The notes beneath the pieces were generated by a model. The model had not been told where the DNA came from. It did not search any database and saw only the letters and a list, made by a program, of their open reading frames with translations. A stretch of DNA of 47,362 bases from a virus, in IMG/VR virus record IMGVR_UViG_3300045999_002679, positions 1-47,362 of that record; one strand, 5' to 3'. This document shows, piece by piece, positions 28,877 through 37,429 of the stretch. The position numbers and the translations under genes are program-made. The number at the start of each line of letters is the position of its first letter. Position 1 is the first letter of the stretch.

Positions 28877-29744
28877 AGCCACGGGTTTGACGCCCACAGA
28901 AATGGGCATCACGTCGGCTACCACGAAAATCGCCAACAAACTGGAACGAGTGTTGATCGGGGAGATCCGCAACTCTGGTTCAATTGACGATGCGATTGCT
29001 CGGGTCGGTTCTCGGGACATTCTCGTTGACCTGCGTGACCTGCAAGACGACCTGATTCAGCCTTTGCTGGATGCCGTGGAAGAAGCAGCGAGAGATGCGA
29101 TCAGTTCACTGCCGTCCAGTATGCAGGTCGGTGTCCGCTTTGACGAGTCCGATATTCGGGCGATCAGTTGGGCAAGGAATCGTGCAGGGCAGTTCATCGT
29201 AGAAATCTCCGAAGAGGTACGCCGACAGATCCGTGAACTGGTAACTCGGGCTATCAGGGAACAGTTCACGACAGACAAGTTGGCGCAGTACATCAGGAGC
29301 ATCGTCGGGTTGCATTCTCGGTGGGCTAGAGCCGTTGACAATATGTACGAAAGAACGGTCGCTGACCTCCTCGGGCAGGGTCAACCGATCGGCGTAGCCG
29401 AGGCTCGGGCTACAACCGTGGCGTCGGCATACCGCCTCAGATTGATTCGTACCCGTGCGATGACTATCGCCCGAACAGAGATCGTTGCGGCGAACAACGC
29501 AGGACGCTACTTGGGGTGGCAACAGGCGATGGCTCAAACAGGCATACCAGCAGGTATGTTGCGGAAACGGTGGATCGTTGGTCCCGATGGGTGGTCGGGC
29601 ATCAGGGTATGCGAACGGTGCATTGCTTTGTCGGGAACCGAAGTGGGTGTCAACGACCTGTTTCCGTCAGGTCGGCTTATGCCTCCCCTTCACCCGAACT
29701 GTCGTTGTACAGCAATCCTGATTTTCCCGAGTGAGGAGATCTGA
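28857..29744 (+). CDS. MuF-like minor head protein
   Basis: 295 aa; ATG 28857 with GAGG upstream, overlapping the portal gene by 20 nt. A long helical N-terminus precedes the Phage_Mu_F domain: RTRAMTIARTEIVAANNAGRYLGW, KRWIVGPDGWSGIRVCERCIALSG and MPPLHPNCRCTAILI, with conserved Cys/His. MuF proteins sit near the portal inside the head; in other phages they are fused to ejected toxins. Here the toxin-like proteins are separate genes right after it. Confidence 0.88.
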   Translation: MNAPLTKATGLTPTEMGITSATTKIANKLERVLIGEIRNSGSIDDAIARVGSRDILVDLRDLQDDLIQPLLDAVEEAARDAISSLPSSMQVGVRFDESDIRAISWARNRAGQFIVEISEEVRRQIRELVTRAIREQFTTDKLAQYIRSIVGLHSRWARAVDNMYERTVADLLGQGQPIGVAEARATTVASAYRLRLIRTRAMTIARTEIVAANNAGRYLGWQQAMAQTGIPAGMLRKRWIVGPDGWSGIRVCERCIALSGTEVGVNDLFPSGRLMPPLHPNCRCTAILIFPSEEI

Positions 29745-29745
29745 G

Positions 29746-30576
29746 ATGCCGTGGAAGGTTGAACGACGTAAAAACAAGTTCGTGGTTGTTCGTGAGAACG
29801 GCAAGGTTGTTGCCGAACACGATTCCAAGGCGAAGGCGATGCGACAGGTTCGGGCGTTGTATGCGTCTGAGTATTGGGTGCGGAAAGCCCGTGCAAGGAT
29901 GTTTGCGTCTCGTTCTGAAGCAGGTCGTTACGCTGCCGAGCAACGGTGGAAGAACCTGCCAATGAGTCAAGACGAAATGGATGCCTTACACAAGACGCTC
30001 TCATTGGAGTCAGGGGAGATCCTCAACAGATTGTCAAAATCAGAAGATGGCAGACTGGTTGTGTCCGCAATTTTCAACTATGTGTCCAACGGTCATAAAG
30101 CGATGAATAAACATTTGCGTAACCCTGATGATCGGAGCAGTTACGCACACCCAGAGGTTTACGACAAAAACGCTCAAATAACGGAGCGATTGGTTCAGTC
30201 ATTTGACAAATTAGCGGTTGAGTTACCGAAAACAATCACGGTTTACCGAGGCATCCAGCGGAATCCTCTGAATGACGCTGTTGTCAGACCTCGGGTAGGT
30301 GACGAGTTCACAGACCTTGGCTTTTCGTCATGCTCAACAAATCGTGACATTGCGGAAAGTTTCGCTGATCCATCTGGTGTGAGCAACAGTCACATGATGA
30401 TGCGAATAGTCATACCAAAAGGAACAAAAGTGGTGATTCCTCCCAGTGGTTACCCTGATACTGAGAAAGAGGTTCTTGTACGGAATGGGAGCAGGTTCCG
30501 TGTTACTGGAGTGAAAGAAATTGAAGATCCAGATGAGGGTTTCTACACTTTTTTGGAGGTTGAACTTGTCTCCTAA
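29746..30576 (+). CDS. ADP-ribosyltransferase with SRSEA module
   Basis: 276 aa, ATG with GAGGAG at 7 nt. Residues 1-45 are a basic beta domain (WKVERRKNKFVVVRENGKVVAEH). The module is at 50-68 (ARMFASRSEAGRYAAEQRW). The C-terminal domain is an R-S-E class ADP-ribosyltransferase: ITVYRGIQ (Arg), FTDLGFSSCSTN (STS-like) and DTEKEVLVRNGSRFRV with ExE (EKE), as in exotoxins and T4 Alt/Mod. Expected to modify Arg or other residues of host proteins. Located next to MuF, so entry with the DNA is plausible. Confidence 0.85.
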   Translation: MPWKVERRKNKFVVVRENGKVVAEHDSKAKAMRQVRALYASEYWVRKARARMFASRSEAGRYAAEQRWKNLPMSQDEMDALHKTLSLESGEILNRLSKSEDGRLVVSAIFNYVSNGHKAMNKHLRNPDDRSSYAHPEVYDKNAQITERLVQSFDKLAVELPKTITVYRGIQRNPLNDAVVRPRVGDEFTDLGFSSCSTNRDIAESFADPSGVSNSHMMMRIVIPKGTKVVIPPSGYPDTEKEVLVRNGSRFRVTGVKEIEDPDEGFYTFLEVELVS

Positions 30577-32371
30577 CAACAGATTCATCGTAAATTGGGA
30601 CGACCTCGTCTTTGACAATGATTTTTTGAAAGCCCGTGCGAGGATGTTCGCCTCACGTTCTGAGGCTGGTCGGTATGCGGCTCATATTCGGTGGGCGAAC
30701 AACCGTGGGCAACAGCCGTTGACGGTGGAACAGTGGCGAGCGCAAGGCGGTATGACGGAACCGCAGGGCGGTACACCGCAGGCAGATGAGTCGTCGTTGG
30801 AAAGTCAACTTGCCCCGTTGATTGCGGAAGCGCAAACGGCGATGCGATTGGTCAACGAGATTGAAGAAAAACGACTTGTGGATGAAATAGGAAAAACTAT
30901 TTTTATACGGTTAGATGAGTACAACCGTGCTACGGCAGAAGAACAAGCGCAGGCTCGCATGGTTATCAATGCGCAACGACCGCCCGACAGTTTGGAATGG
31001 CACAGGGGATCAACAATCAACGGTGCAGAGTGGAATGAGGCAACAGCCCAACAACGTACCGAAATGTATTTGAAGGCGTCGCAAGAAGCGTTGAAAACCA
31101 ATCCGCCAACCAATTTCATAAAAATTGAAGAGTACGGCGACCTGAAAGCACAAATGGTGCCAGCACAACATTTAGTTGATGCGATGGAAAAAGTTACTGC
31201 GGTCGGTCGTGTTGGCGAACAACACATTGCTTCCAAAATGGAAGATGCTGTAAAAGCCAATAAGGGAGCGTATGATAAGGCTCTTGACGATCTGATGGTT
31301 GCGTCAGCGAAAAGAGATCAAGCACAGACTGCTCATCGCTACGGACTGAAAAAGTATGCTGCCGATAAACGGCAGTTGCAAATTGATTTGTTGGATCAGG
31401 CGTGGAAACAGGGTTTGCCACGAAGAGGTTTCAACAAGAAAGACCATCCTCTGAACCCTCAGTATTCCGCCACTATGAAAGTCCTCAACGCAGAAAAAAA
31501 GCGTTTGGAGAAAGAACTCAAATCGGCGCAAGACGAATTCCGCCAAAAAATGGATATCAGTAAAGCCACTGGTGTTGTTGAAGCAAACCAAAAAATCGTG
31601 GACGACGTCTTGAAAATTGGGGGTACAGGCAACACCAAAATCGCACTCGCTGTTCCCTCCGAGAAAACATATTCAGCGTTGATAAAGGATACGTTCAATG
31701 CAGTTGTCAGACGTTTGCCTGATGGTGTGACAAAAACACTGACACGCTTGGGTAACCTTTCCCACGAACAAATTGAAGATGGCGGTGCATTCAATTTTGA
31801 TGGGGGTATCGCTGCTGGGTTCGTGCGAACAGGTGCAACCATCTTCACTATGGACAGAAACAGCCCGTTCAGAATGTCTGTAGCGAGCGTTTTTAGCCAT
31901 GAACTGACGCACGGTCTTGAATACGCATCACCAACAGTTCACAGTCTGGTGGGTGCGTTCCGAGAAAGTCGCCTCTATTCGTATGAACCGACGATCACGA
32001 CCCGTTCTGGTATCCCAGAAGGAATTGTGGGTCACGTCGTCCATAGTGGTGTGCGACCATTTTCCGAACGTGTTGGGATTATCCAATCACGTCTTGGTCA
32101 CGACAATTCGGTGCAAGATTTGGGTGGTGCGTTTTCGTTGCCAGACAAGTTCGGTGATCCCTATGCAGGTCGTGTTTATGGAATCAACGTCTTCGCAATC
32201 AATAGCAAACTCAGTAGTCGTCCAGATGACAGACGACACTCCAATGAACAATTGACGACAGGCGTTCAAGCATTGCTGTACGGAAACCAATCTTCAAAGA
32301 GGTTTGGGAACACTGACAGCGAACACATTTCGTTCGCCCTCGGCGTCCTTCTCACGACAGGTGATATCTGA
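30566..32371 (+). CDS. Metalloprotease with SRSEA module and coiled coil
   Basis: 601 aa. I chose TTG 30566, which has GGAGG 6 nt upstream; the longer frame starts inside the ADP-ribosyltransferase. Module at 25-43 (ARMFASRSEAGRYAAHIRW). A Gln/Glu-rich region and coiled coils (about 210-340) follow. The catalytic segment is VFSHELTHGLEYASP (HExxH). The C-terminal 120 residues have aromatic and Gly-rich loops. It could cleave a host or peptidoglycan-linked target after ejection. Base composition is more A/T-rich than neighbours. Confidence 0.72.
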   Translation: MSPNNRFIVNWDDLVFDNDFLKARARMFASRSEAGRYAAHIRWANNRGQQPLTVEQWRAQGGMTEPQGGTPQADESSLESQLAPLIAEAQTAMRLVNEIEEKRLVDEIGKTIFIRLDEYNRATAEEQAQARMVINAQRPPDSLEWHRGSTINGAEWNEATAQQRTEMYLKASQEALKTNPPTNFIKIEEYGDLKAQMVPAQHLVDAMEKVTAVGRVGEQHIASKMEDAVKANKGAYDKALDDLMVASAKRDQAQTAHRYGLKKYAADKRQLQIDLLDQAWKQGLPRRGFNKKDHPLNPQYSATMKVLNAEKKRLEKELKSAQDEFRQKMDISKATGVVEANQKIVDDVLKIGGTGNTKIALAVPSEKTYSALIKDTFNAVVRRLPDGVTKTLTRLGNLSHEQIEDGGAFNFDGGIAAGFVRTGATIFTMDRNSPFRMSVASVFSHELTHGLEYASPTVHSLVGAFRESRLYSYEPTITTRSGIPEGIVGHVVHSGVRPFSERVGIIQSRLGHDNSVQDLGGAFSLPDKFGDPYAGRVYGINVFAINSKLSSRPDDRRHSNEQLTTGVQALLYGNQSSKRFGNTDSEHISFALGVLLTTGDI

Positions 32372-34092
32372 TGATGACATGGCAGACGGCTGATGGTCAG
32401 ACCATCACTTGGGACGACGGTCTCATTGAAGGCGACTCATATCTTGTTGAGTTGATCTTGTCGCTGGTGGAATGCGATGCACTTCTCACCCAGCCGGGTG
32501 GGTTTGACGTGGTCATTGCTTCTCTGGACAGCGAGGAGCAGGCGTTCAACACGGTCACTTCGGTGCTGTTGACCGAGGTCGGTTTGGACGGTTTGGTTGA
32601 GGTGCCTCAGTTCGGTGACCCGAATGCGACTGACGGTTTCACGTTTGTGAAGACCGAGGTGCGTCCCCCGTTGGAGAAGTGGTTGAAGATCATGTTGAAG
32701 GGTCGTCAACGGCGGTTTGCTTCTCGTTCTGAGGCTGGTCGGTATGCGGCTTATGTTCGTTGGGCGACGAATGCTGGGGTGTCGGAGATCGCTTCTCCTG
32801 AGCAGTGGAAGCAGATGAACGATACGTCGGCTCCTACGGGTCAGGGTGAGTCGGATGATCCTCCGCATATCAGGGATGCGAAGCAGGCGGTTGCGGATCT
32901 ACAAAAAGATCTCGCAGAGTTCGCTGAGAAGGTGGATGCAACATGGGGCGATAAGACGAGTCCAAATTCTATGGATTTCAAATTGCAGGATCCTTTTGAT
33001 TTCATGCAAATGATGGCTGACGTCGGCGTCATAAAAATTCCGAAAGATGTACCTGCTTACAGGCGAGACGGCTATTTGGGTGACAGAGCAGACAACATCA
33101 GAGATTTTGAAGATGATCAGGGTAACCAGCCGAAAGATATTTTTCTTAGAGCGGATGAATTCAAGCGGTTTGGTAAGTGGTGTGAGGCACAGGGTATTGC
33201 TGGAGCGATTATTGCTGGCAAGGGGAGGGATGGCGTGCTGTTTATTCCTTCACCGAAGACCATTGATTTGTTGAAGAAAATTGAGGCAACTGGTCAAAAA
33301 ATCAAAACTGCTGTTGACATTGAAACGGGTCAGAACACCCCTGAAATGAAAGCGTTTTTTGACAAATTCAATGCCCACGCAAACTCACCTCTCGTTTCAG
33401 CCGGATCGCCAACTAAAGATGATCTCAAACGGCTTAGTTTGCTAGGCGACGCACGCCTAGAGGTAATCAGGAAGATCATCCCAATGGGGATTGATGCGAG
33501 TGGTTTGGTTGACAGGTCACAAAAGATGACTGATTTTCAACTAACAACACTTGCTAAAGGTATTTCAGAAGCACAGCGGTTTGTCCCTAGCGCATGGCAA
33601 AAATATTTGAGGGACACGAAAACCGAGGGCGCACCAATCAATGCGTTTTCTACAACCCGAGACGAAATTTATTTTCATGCAGACTTCTATTACGGGAAAG
33701 GCGCACCTGATGACACGCTTTATGCTCGCCAAATAGGAAGCGTCCTGAGACATGAAATGACTCATGCCGCAGAAAACAATAGCAAAACAATCGGCTTGTT
33801 GTCATCAGCGTATCTGTCGTATCAGACAATGGGACGAACGGCGACCGAACCTATCCCAAGCGGAACAACTGGATACACGTTGTATGCCCAGAGGCATTAC
33901 GACAACGGGATTGGGTTGCAGTCGGGTTTGCCCGTCAAATACTCCGCTATGTCCTATGGCGCACTTGCAAGCGAAACATTGACCGTTGGTTTGGATAGTT
34001 ACCTGATGTTCCAGCCTCAATATGGGCGTGTTATGAACACGGAGTCGCTAGGCTACGAGGCATGGTCTTTGGGAATGTTGGCGGTGCAGTGA
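32371..34092 (+). CDS. Metalloprotease with SRSEA module and repeated N-terminal domain
   Basis: 573 aa; ATGATG overlaps the previous stop. Residues 1-108 (TADGQTITWDDGLIEGDSYLVELI onward) resemble the stand-alone protein at 34092. Module at 113-131 (QRRFASRSEAGRYAAYVRW). A long helical and A/T-rich middle follows. The HExxH motif is VLRHEMTHAAEN near residue 460. Paralogue of the preceding metalloprotease in plan, though the flanking domains differ. Confidence 0.72.
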   Translation: MMTWQTADGQTITWDDGLIEGDSYLVELILSLVECDALLTQPGGFDVVIASLDSEEQAFNTVTSVLLTEVGLDGLVEVPQFGDPNATDGFTFVKTEVRPPLEKWLKIMLKGRQRRFASRSEAGRYAAYVRWATNAGVSEIASPEQWKQMNDTSAPTGQGESDDPPHIRDAKQAVADLQKDLAEFAEKVDATWGDKTSPNSMDFKLQDPFDFMQMMADVGVIKIPKDVPAYRRDGYLGDRADNIRDFEDDQGNQPKDIFLRADEFKRFGKWCEAQGIAGAIIAGKGRDGVLFIPSPKTIDLLKKIEATGQKIKTAVDIETGQNTPEMKAFFDKFNAHANSPLVSAGSPTKDDLKRLSLLGDARLEVIRKIIPMGIDASGLVDRSQKMTDFQLTTLAKGISEAQRFVPSAWQKYLRDTKTEGAPINAFSTTRDEIYFHADFYYGKGAPDDTLYARQIGSVLRHEMTHAAENNSKTIGLLSSAYLSYQTMGRTATEPIPSGTTGYTLYAQRHYDNGIGLQSGLPVKYSAMSYGALASETLTVGLDSYLMFQPQYGRVMNTESLGYEAWSLGMLAVQ

Positions 34093-34358
34093 TGCGATGG
34101 ACTTGGGCTGACGGTCAGATTGAAGTTGTGGATGGGAAGATCTCTGGGACGGAATCGTTCGTGGAGGCAGTCAATGATGCGATTGCAAACGGTTGGCTAG
34201 TCACTTCCCAACGATTTGGCACGACGATGTATCAGGCTGGTTTAGGCAACTATGTCCAGACGGTGATGACCGTTGATGCGGTTGCGGATAGTCAGGGTGT
34301 GGTATTCACCGAAACCCCTCCGTCGCCCCCCGAGTTCAAAAACCTCATAGACGCCTAA
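34092..34358 (+). CDS. Stand-alone copy of the metalloprotease N-terminal domain
   Basis: 88 aa; ATG 34092 on the previous TGA. ADGQIEVVDGKISGTESFVEAVNDAI matches the layout of ADGQTITWDDGLIEGDSYLVELI in the preceding protein, and both end with a Thr/Glu-Pro-Pro region. It may compete with or chaperone that protein. Its TAA stop lies inside the left arm of a terminator hairpin. Confidence 0.55.
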   Translation: MRWTWADGQIEVVDGKISGTESFVEAVNDAIANGWLVTSQRFGTTMYQAGLGNYVQTVMTVDAVADSQGVVFTETPPSPPEFKNLIDA

Positions 34359-34390
34359 ACCCCCGTTCGCAACAGCGGTTGGGGGGTTTA
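34356..34390 (+). terminator. Large hairpin terminator
   Basis: TAAACCCCC (34356-34364) pairs perfectly with GGGGGTTTA (34382-34390); inner bases CCG...GG and CGC...GCG extend the stem around an AACA loop. Short A and T runs on the two sides make it usable in both directions. It separates the metalloprotease genes from the next leaderless promoter. Confidence 0.7.
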
Positions 34391-34393
34391 CGG

Positions 34394-34405
34394 TATGGTC
34401 ATGCT
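34394..34405 (+). promoter_or_regulatory. Leaderless promoter element
   Basis: TATGGT (34394-34399) ends 6 nt before GTG 34406, immediately after the terminator. No ribosome site. Confidence 0.4.
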
Positions 34406-35095
34406 GTGGAGTTGACCGACAGACAGAAACGCTATGCGATGGCGATGGACATGATCGTCGCCCAATTCGGGGTCTTTGACCAGTCGTCCCAAGGCGACGG
34501 CGCACACTATGTGGACGGACAAGGCAACCCTTTCAAGGAAGAGGGTCTTGTTTGTGGGAACTGTGTGGCTTTTCAGGGGAATCGGGCGTGCCGATGGGTG
34601 AGTGGCGACATTGATGGCTTGGGGATCTGCCGTCTTTGGGTTATCCCCGAGGATGCGATCATGGAATCTGGGGCAGAGGACGAGGAAGAAGAGGACGAGG
34701 AGGAAATGGAGTCTGGGGAGGAGGACGAGGAAGAAGAGGACGAGGAGGAGGAATATGGGATGACGAAGGCAGGCACGTTCCGCCCTCCGCAGGGCGTTCA
34801 GGCTGAAGCCCGTCGTGCCTTGGAGTGGATCAAAGAGGGTCATGCTGGTAGCGGTTTCACGGACGTAGGACGTAAGCGTGCGTCTGACCTTGCCCGAGGA
34901 GCCGAGGTGTCCTTGGATACCGTGAAGCGGATGCGATCGTTCCTTTCTCGCCATGCCGTGGATTCCCAAGGGAAGGGCTGGTCACCGGGTTCGGATGGCT
35001 ACCCGTCGCCCGGGCGTGTGGCTTATTCGGCTTGGGGTGGCAAGGCAGGATTGTCTTGGACGAACAAGATTTTGAGGAGTCAGGGCGATGAGTGA
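34406..35095 (+). CDS. Acidic-linker protein with conserved phage C-terminal domain
   Basis: 229 aa from GTG. N-terminus with four Cys (VCGNCVAFQGNRACRW, GICRLW), a likely zinc or Fe-S site. Then an acidic linker made of two near-identical units (residues 86-116). The C-terminal domain FRPPQGVQAEARRALEWIKEGHAGSGFTDVG...DTVKRMRSFLSRH...GYPSPGRVAYSAWGG is a domain often found near phage head genes, role unknown. It overlaps the protease gene by 8 nt, suggesting partnership. Confidence 0.7.
   Translation: MELTDRQKRYAMAMDMIVAQFGVFDQSSQGDGAHYVDGQGNPFKEEGLVCGNCVAFQGNRACRWVSGDIDGLGICRLWVIPEDAIMESGAEDEEEEDEEEMESGEEDEEEEDEEEEYGMTKAGTFRPPQGVQAEARRALEWIKEGHAGSGFTDVGRKRASDLARGAEVSLDTVKRMRSFLSRHAVDSQGKGWSPGSDGYPSPGRVAYSAWGGKAGLSWTNKILRSQGDE
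34661..34753 (+). repeat. Tandem acidic repeat
   Basis: Two units, 34661-34705 (45 bp) and 34706-34753 (48 bp), each encoding MESG-(A/E)-EDEEEEDEEE. Differ by a few bases and one added codon; likely slippage duplication. Length may vary between relatives. Confidence 0.75.
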
Positions 35096-37136
35096 GTACG
35101 ACCGCTGGTTGGCTGGCGAAGTTGAGTGGGAAGATCTGTCAGCCGAGACGCAAGCCAAGATTGATGATGAGGCGATGGTTGGCTTGGAAGGTGATGCGAC
35201 TGCACCTGAACTTCTCCATAAGGCGGTGGACGAGAAGCGTTTCACGCTAGGTCCGTGGTACATCCCGAACCGTTTGGACGCCCATAACGAGTGGACTGAC
35301 TCTGAGGAGTTGCAGGCTGGCTTGTGGGAGTATGTCCGCAAGGGTGATCGTGGTATCCGTCTTCAGCACAATCGTGACATTGTGGCTGGTGAATGGGTTG
35401 AGGCGATGCAGATGCCTGTGCCTGTCAAGATGCGAAAGCACGCTGACGGCGGTGAGGTGGAGTATCCCGAAGGAACCGTTTTCCTCGGGGTTGTTTGGAA
35501 GCCGTGGGCTTGGGATCTGGTGAAGAAAGGCAAGATCCGTGGTTTCTCAATCGGCGGATCTTCGGGACGAATCCCGATTTCTCCTGTCAACAAAGGCAAG
35601 GAAACGACCGTCCGCACCCCGTTGTTGCCTGCCGTTATTACGGTCGGGAAGAGCCGTTATGCGGTGAAGCCTGATGGCGATGCGATTGTCATCTCAAATG
35701 GCTCTGAGCGAGTGACTGTCACGGTGGATGAGATTGCCAGCGACATGGTGAAGTCAGCCGACGATTTGTTCGGGTGGTCGGCGGAGGATCGTGAGAGCGT
35801 CGTCCGCCAGTTGACTGTTGACGAGTTGAACGGAATGTGGTTCCACGATTGGGATGGGTCGTGGACTTTCACGAAGAAGAAGTTTGGTTCTCGTTCGGAA
35901 GCGTCTCGTTATGCGGCGAATGTTCGGTGGCAAAACAATGCTACGAAGATGCGAGAGATGAACATAAAACTGACTGCTGACGGTGCTTCGCAGGTGAAGT
36001 TCAAAGAGGATGGTATGCCTGAGCCGGGTCCGTTGGGATACCCGAAGACTGAGGGCGGTATGCGATTGGCGAAGACGTACGCCTCGCTCGCTGGTCACGC
36101 CGATCTTGACGCTATTGCATCGGCAATGATGAAAAACCCGAAGAAGTATCCGAAGGGTTTGGACAATGATATTCAATACAGTTTATTGAGGAAACATTTG
36201 ACGCCAGAGCGCAGGGCGTTGCACGACCGTATTCTGGATTCGGAGATGGCAGGCAAGCAGTCTGTTGAGGGTCGTGATCCTGTTTATACGTTCCTTGGTG
36301 GTGGTGCTGCCGCTGGTAAGTCAACCCTTCTGGAAACTCTGGGTGCGGACGGCAAGCCTTTGGTTTCGGTTCCGACCCGAGTCGTGGGTAGTGATGGCAA
36401 AGCGGTATTGTCCCATGCGAAGACTGCTATTGAGATCAATCCTGACGAGATAAAGGTGATGTTGCCTGAGTATCATGCGTTGACCCGTGGGGGTCAGAAG
36501 CAGACACTGATGACTGCCACTGGTCAAGAGATGACCTACGATCCGGGTCGTTCTCCTGTCCAGTCTGCACGTTTCAAAGCAGGAACATTTGTTCACGAAG
36601 AGTCGTCGTTGTTGGCAAAAGCATTGAACAAGCGTGCGTTGAAGAAGGGGTTGGACATTGTTCTTGACGGGACGGCGGACGGCGGAACTGGGAAACAGTT
36701 GAAGAAGGTTTTGGAAGTCAAGGACGCTGACCCGAAGATCAAAGGCAAGCAAGCCGAGTACAAGACTCGTTTGATCATGGTGACGACCGATACCGACCAA
36801 GCGGTTCAGCGTTCCGCTAGTCGTGCGATGCAAACAGGTCGTCTTGTTCCCGAGCCTGAGTTGCGGAAGGCTCATCGTGGTGCCACGACGTCTTTCATGG
36901 AATTGTACGAAAACGCCGAGGGTGTGCGATATGATCAAACCGAAGTGTGGTCAACTCGTACACGAACCCCTACGCTTGTTGCAGTTGGTGATGGTAAAAG
37001 ATTCACTGTTCGCAACAGCCGAGAATATGGGGCATTTGCTGGGAAGGCGAACGAAGATACGAGTCCGACCGCACTAGGTCGTCAAAGTGCGATTGATGCA
37101 GGTGTCCCAGCGGAGGTGTTGGAATATGGAAGTTGA
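35088..37136 (+). CDS. XkdF-like prohead protease - SRSEA module - zeta-type kinase
   Basis: 682 aa. Residues 45-190 match the XkdF-type capsid maturation protease region (FTLGPWYIPNRLDAHNEWTDSE, LQHNRDIVAGEWVEA, VFLGVVWKPWAWDLVKKGKIRGFSIGG). Module at 263-281 (KKKFGSRSEASRYAANVRW). The C-terminal 300 residues are a zeta toxin-like P-loop kinase: YTFLGGGAAAGKST (Walker A, about 404-413), INPDEIKVMLPEYHAL, FVHEESSLLAKALNKRALKKG and DIVLDGT. Zeta toxins phosphorylate UDP-sugar precursors of the cell wall. No epsilon antitoxin is seen. Cleavage at the module would free the kinase inside the prohead. Confidence 0.8.
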   Translation: MSEYDRWLAGEVEWEDLSAETQAKIDDEAMVGLEGDATAPELLHKAVDEKRFTLGPWYIPNRLDAHNEWTDSEELQAGLWEYVRKGDRGIRLQHNRDIVAGEWVEAMQMPVPVKMRKHADGGEVEYPEGTVFLGVVWKPWAWDLVKKGKIRGFSIGGSSGRIPISPVNKGKETTVRTPLLPAVITVGKSRYAVKPDGDAIVISNGSERVTVTVDEIASDMVKSADDLFGWSAEDRESVVRQLTVDELNGMWFHDWDGSWTFTKKKFGSRSEASRYAANVRWQNNATKMREMNIKLTADGASQVKFKEDGMPEPGPLGYPKTEGGMRLAKTYASLAGHADLDAIASAMMKNPKKYPKGLDNDIQYSLLRKHLTPERRALHDRILDSEMAGKQSVEGRDPVYTFLGGGAAAGKSTLLETLGADGKPLVSVPTRVVGSDGKAVLSHAKTAIEINPDEIKVMLPEYHALTRGGQKQTLMTATGQEMTYDPGRSPVQSARFKAGTFVHEESSLLAKALNKRALKKGLDIVLDGTADGGTGKQLKKVLEVKDADPKIKGKQAEYKTRLIMVTTDTDQAVQRSASRAMQTGRLVPEPELRKAHRGATTSFMELYENAEGVRYDQTEVWSTRTRTPTLVAVGDGKRFTVRNSREYGAFAGKANEDTSPTALGRQSAIDAGVPAEVLEYGS

Positions 37137-37422
37137 ACTGGAGCGAGCGATTCAGTTGAGACTCATGGTGCGTAATGGCGATGAGGGTGACGCTGAAGCG
37201 AATGCCAAGACTGACGAGGAACGTGAGTTGGTTGCCCAGATGCGACTGTCTGAGCCGAACGGGATGTTCATTGAATCCCTGCCTCAAGACTTTGATTTTG
37301 GTGATGATCTTGACGATCCCGATTTTGATTACGATCGTTGGGAAGCGGACGGTATGCCCGAGGACACTAAGCCGTATGTGGGCGACTACCAGCCAAAACC
37401 TTTCGGTTGGATGCCTTCCTAA
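37126..37422 (+). CDS. Acidic hypothetical protein
   Basis: 98 aa, ATG with GGAGG 9 nt upstream, overlapping the protease/kinase gene by 11 nt. Very acidic second half (DFDFGDDLDDPDFDYDRWEADG). It could neutralise the kinase in the position of an antitoxin, but no epsilon-like motif is visible, so this is a guess. Confidence 0.5.
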   Translation: MEVELERAIQLRLMVRNGDEGDAEANAKTDEERELVAQMRLSEPNGMFIESLPQDFDFGDDLDDPDFDYDRWEADGMPEDTKPYVGDYQPKPFGWMPS

Positions 37423-37429
37423 AAAAGAC

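Noticed and set aside
34661-34753. CRISPR-like or regulatory repeat
   Set aside because: Two in-frame acidic coding units without spacers; a simple coding duplication.
37421-37428. A-run as frameshift site
   Set aside because: AAAAAAG follows the stop codon of the 37126 gene and lies before the copy C promoter; no frame to join.
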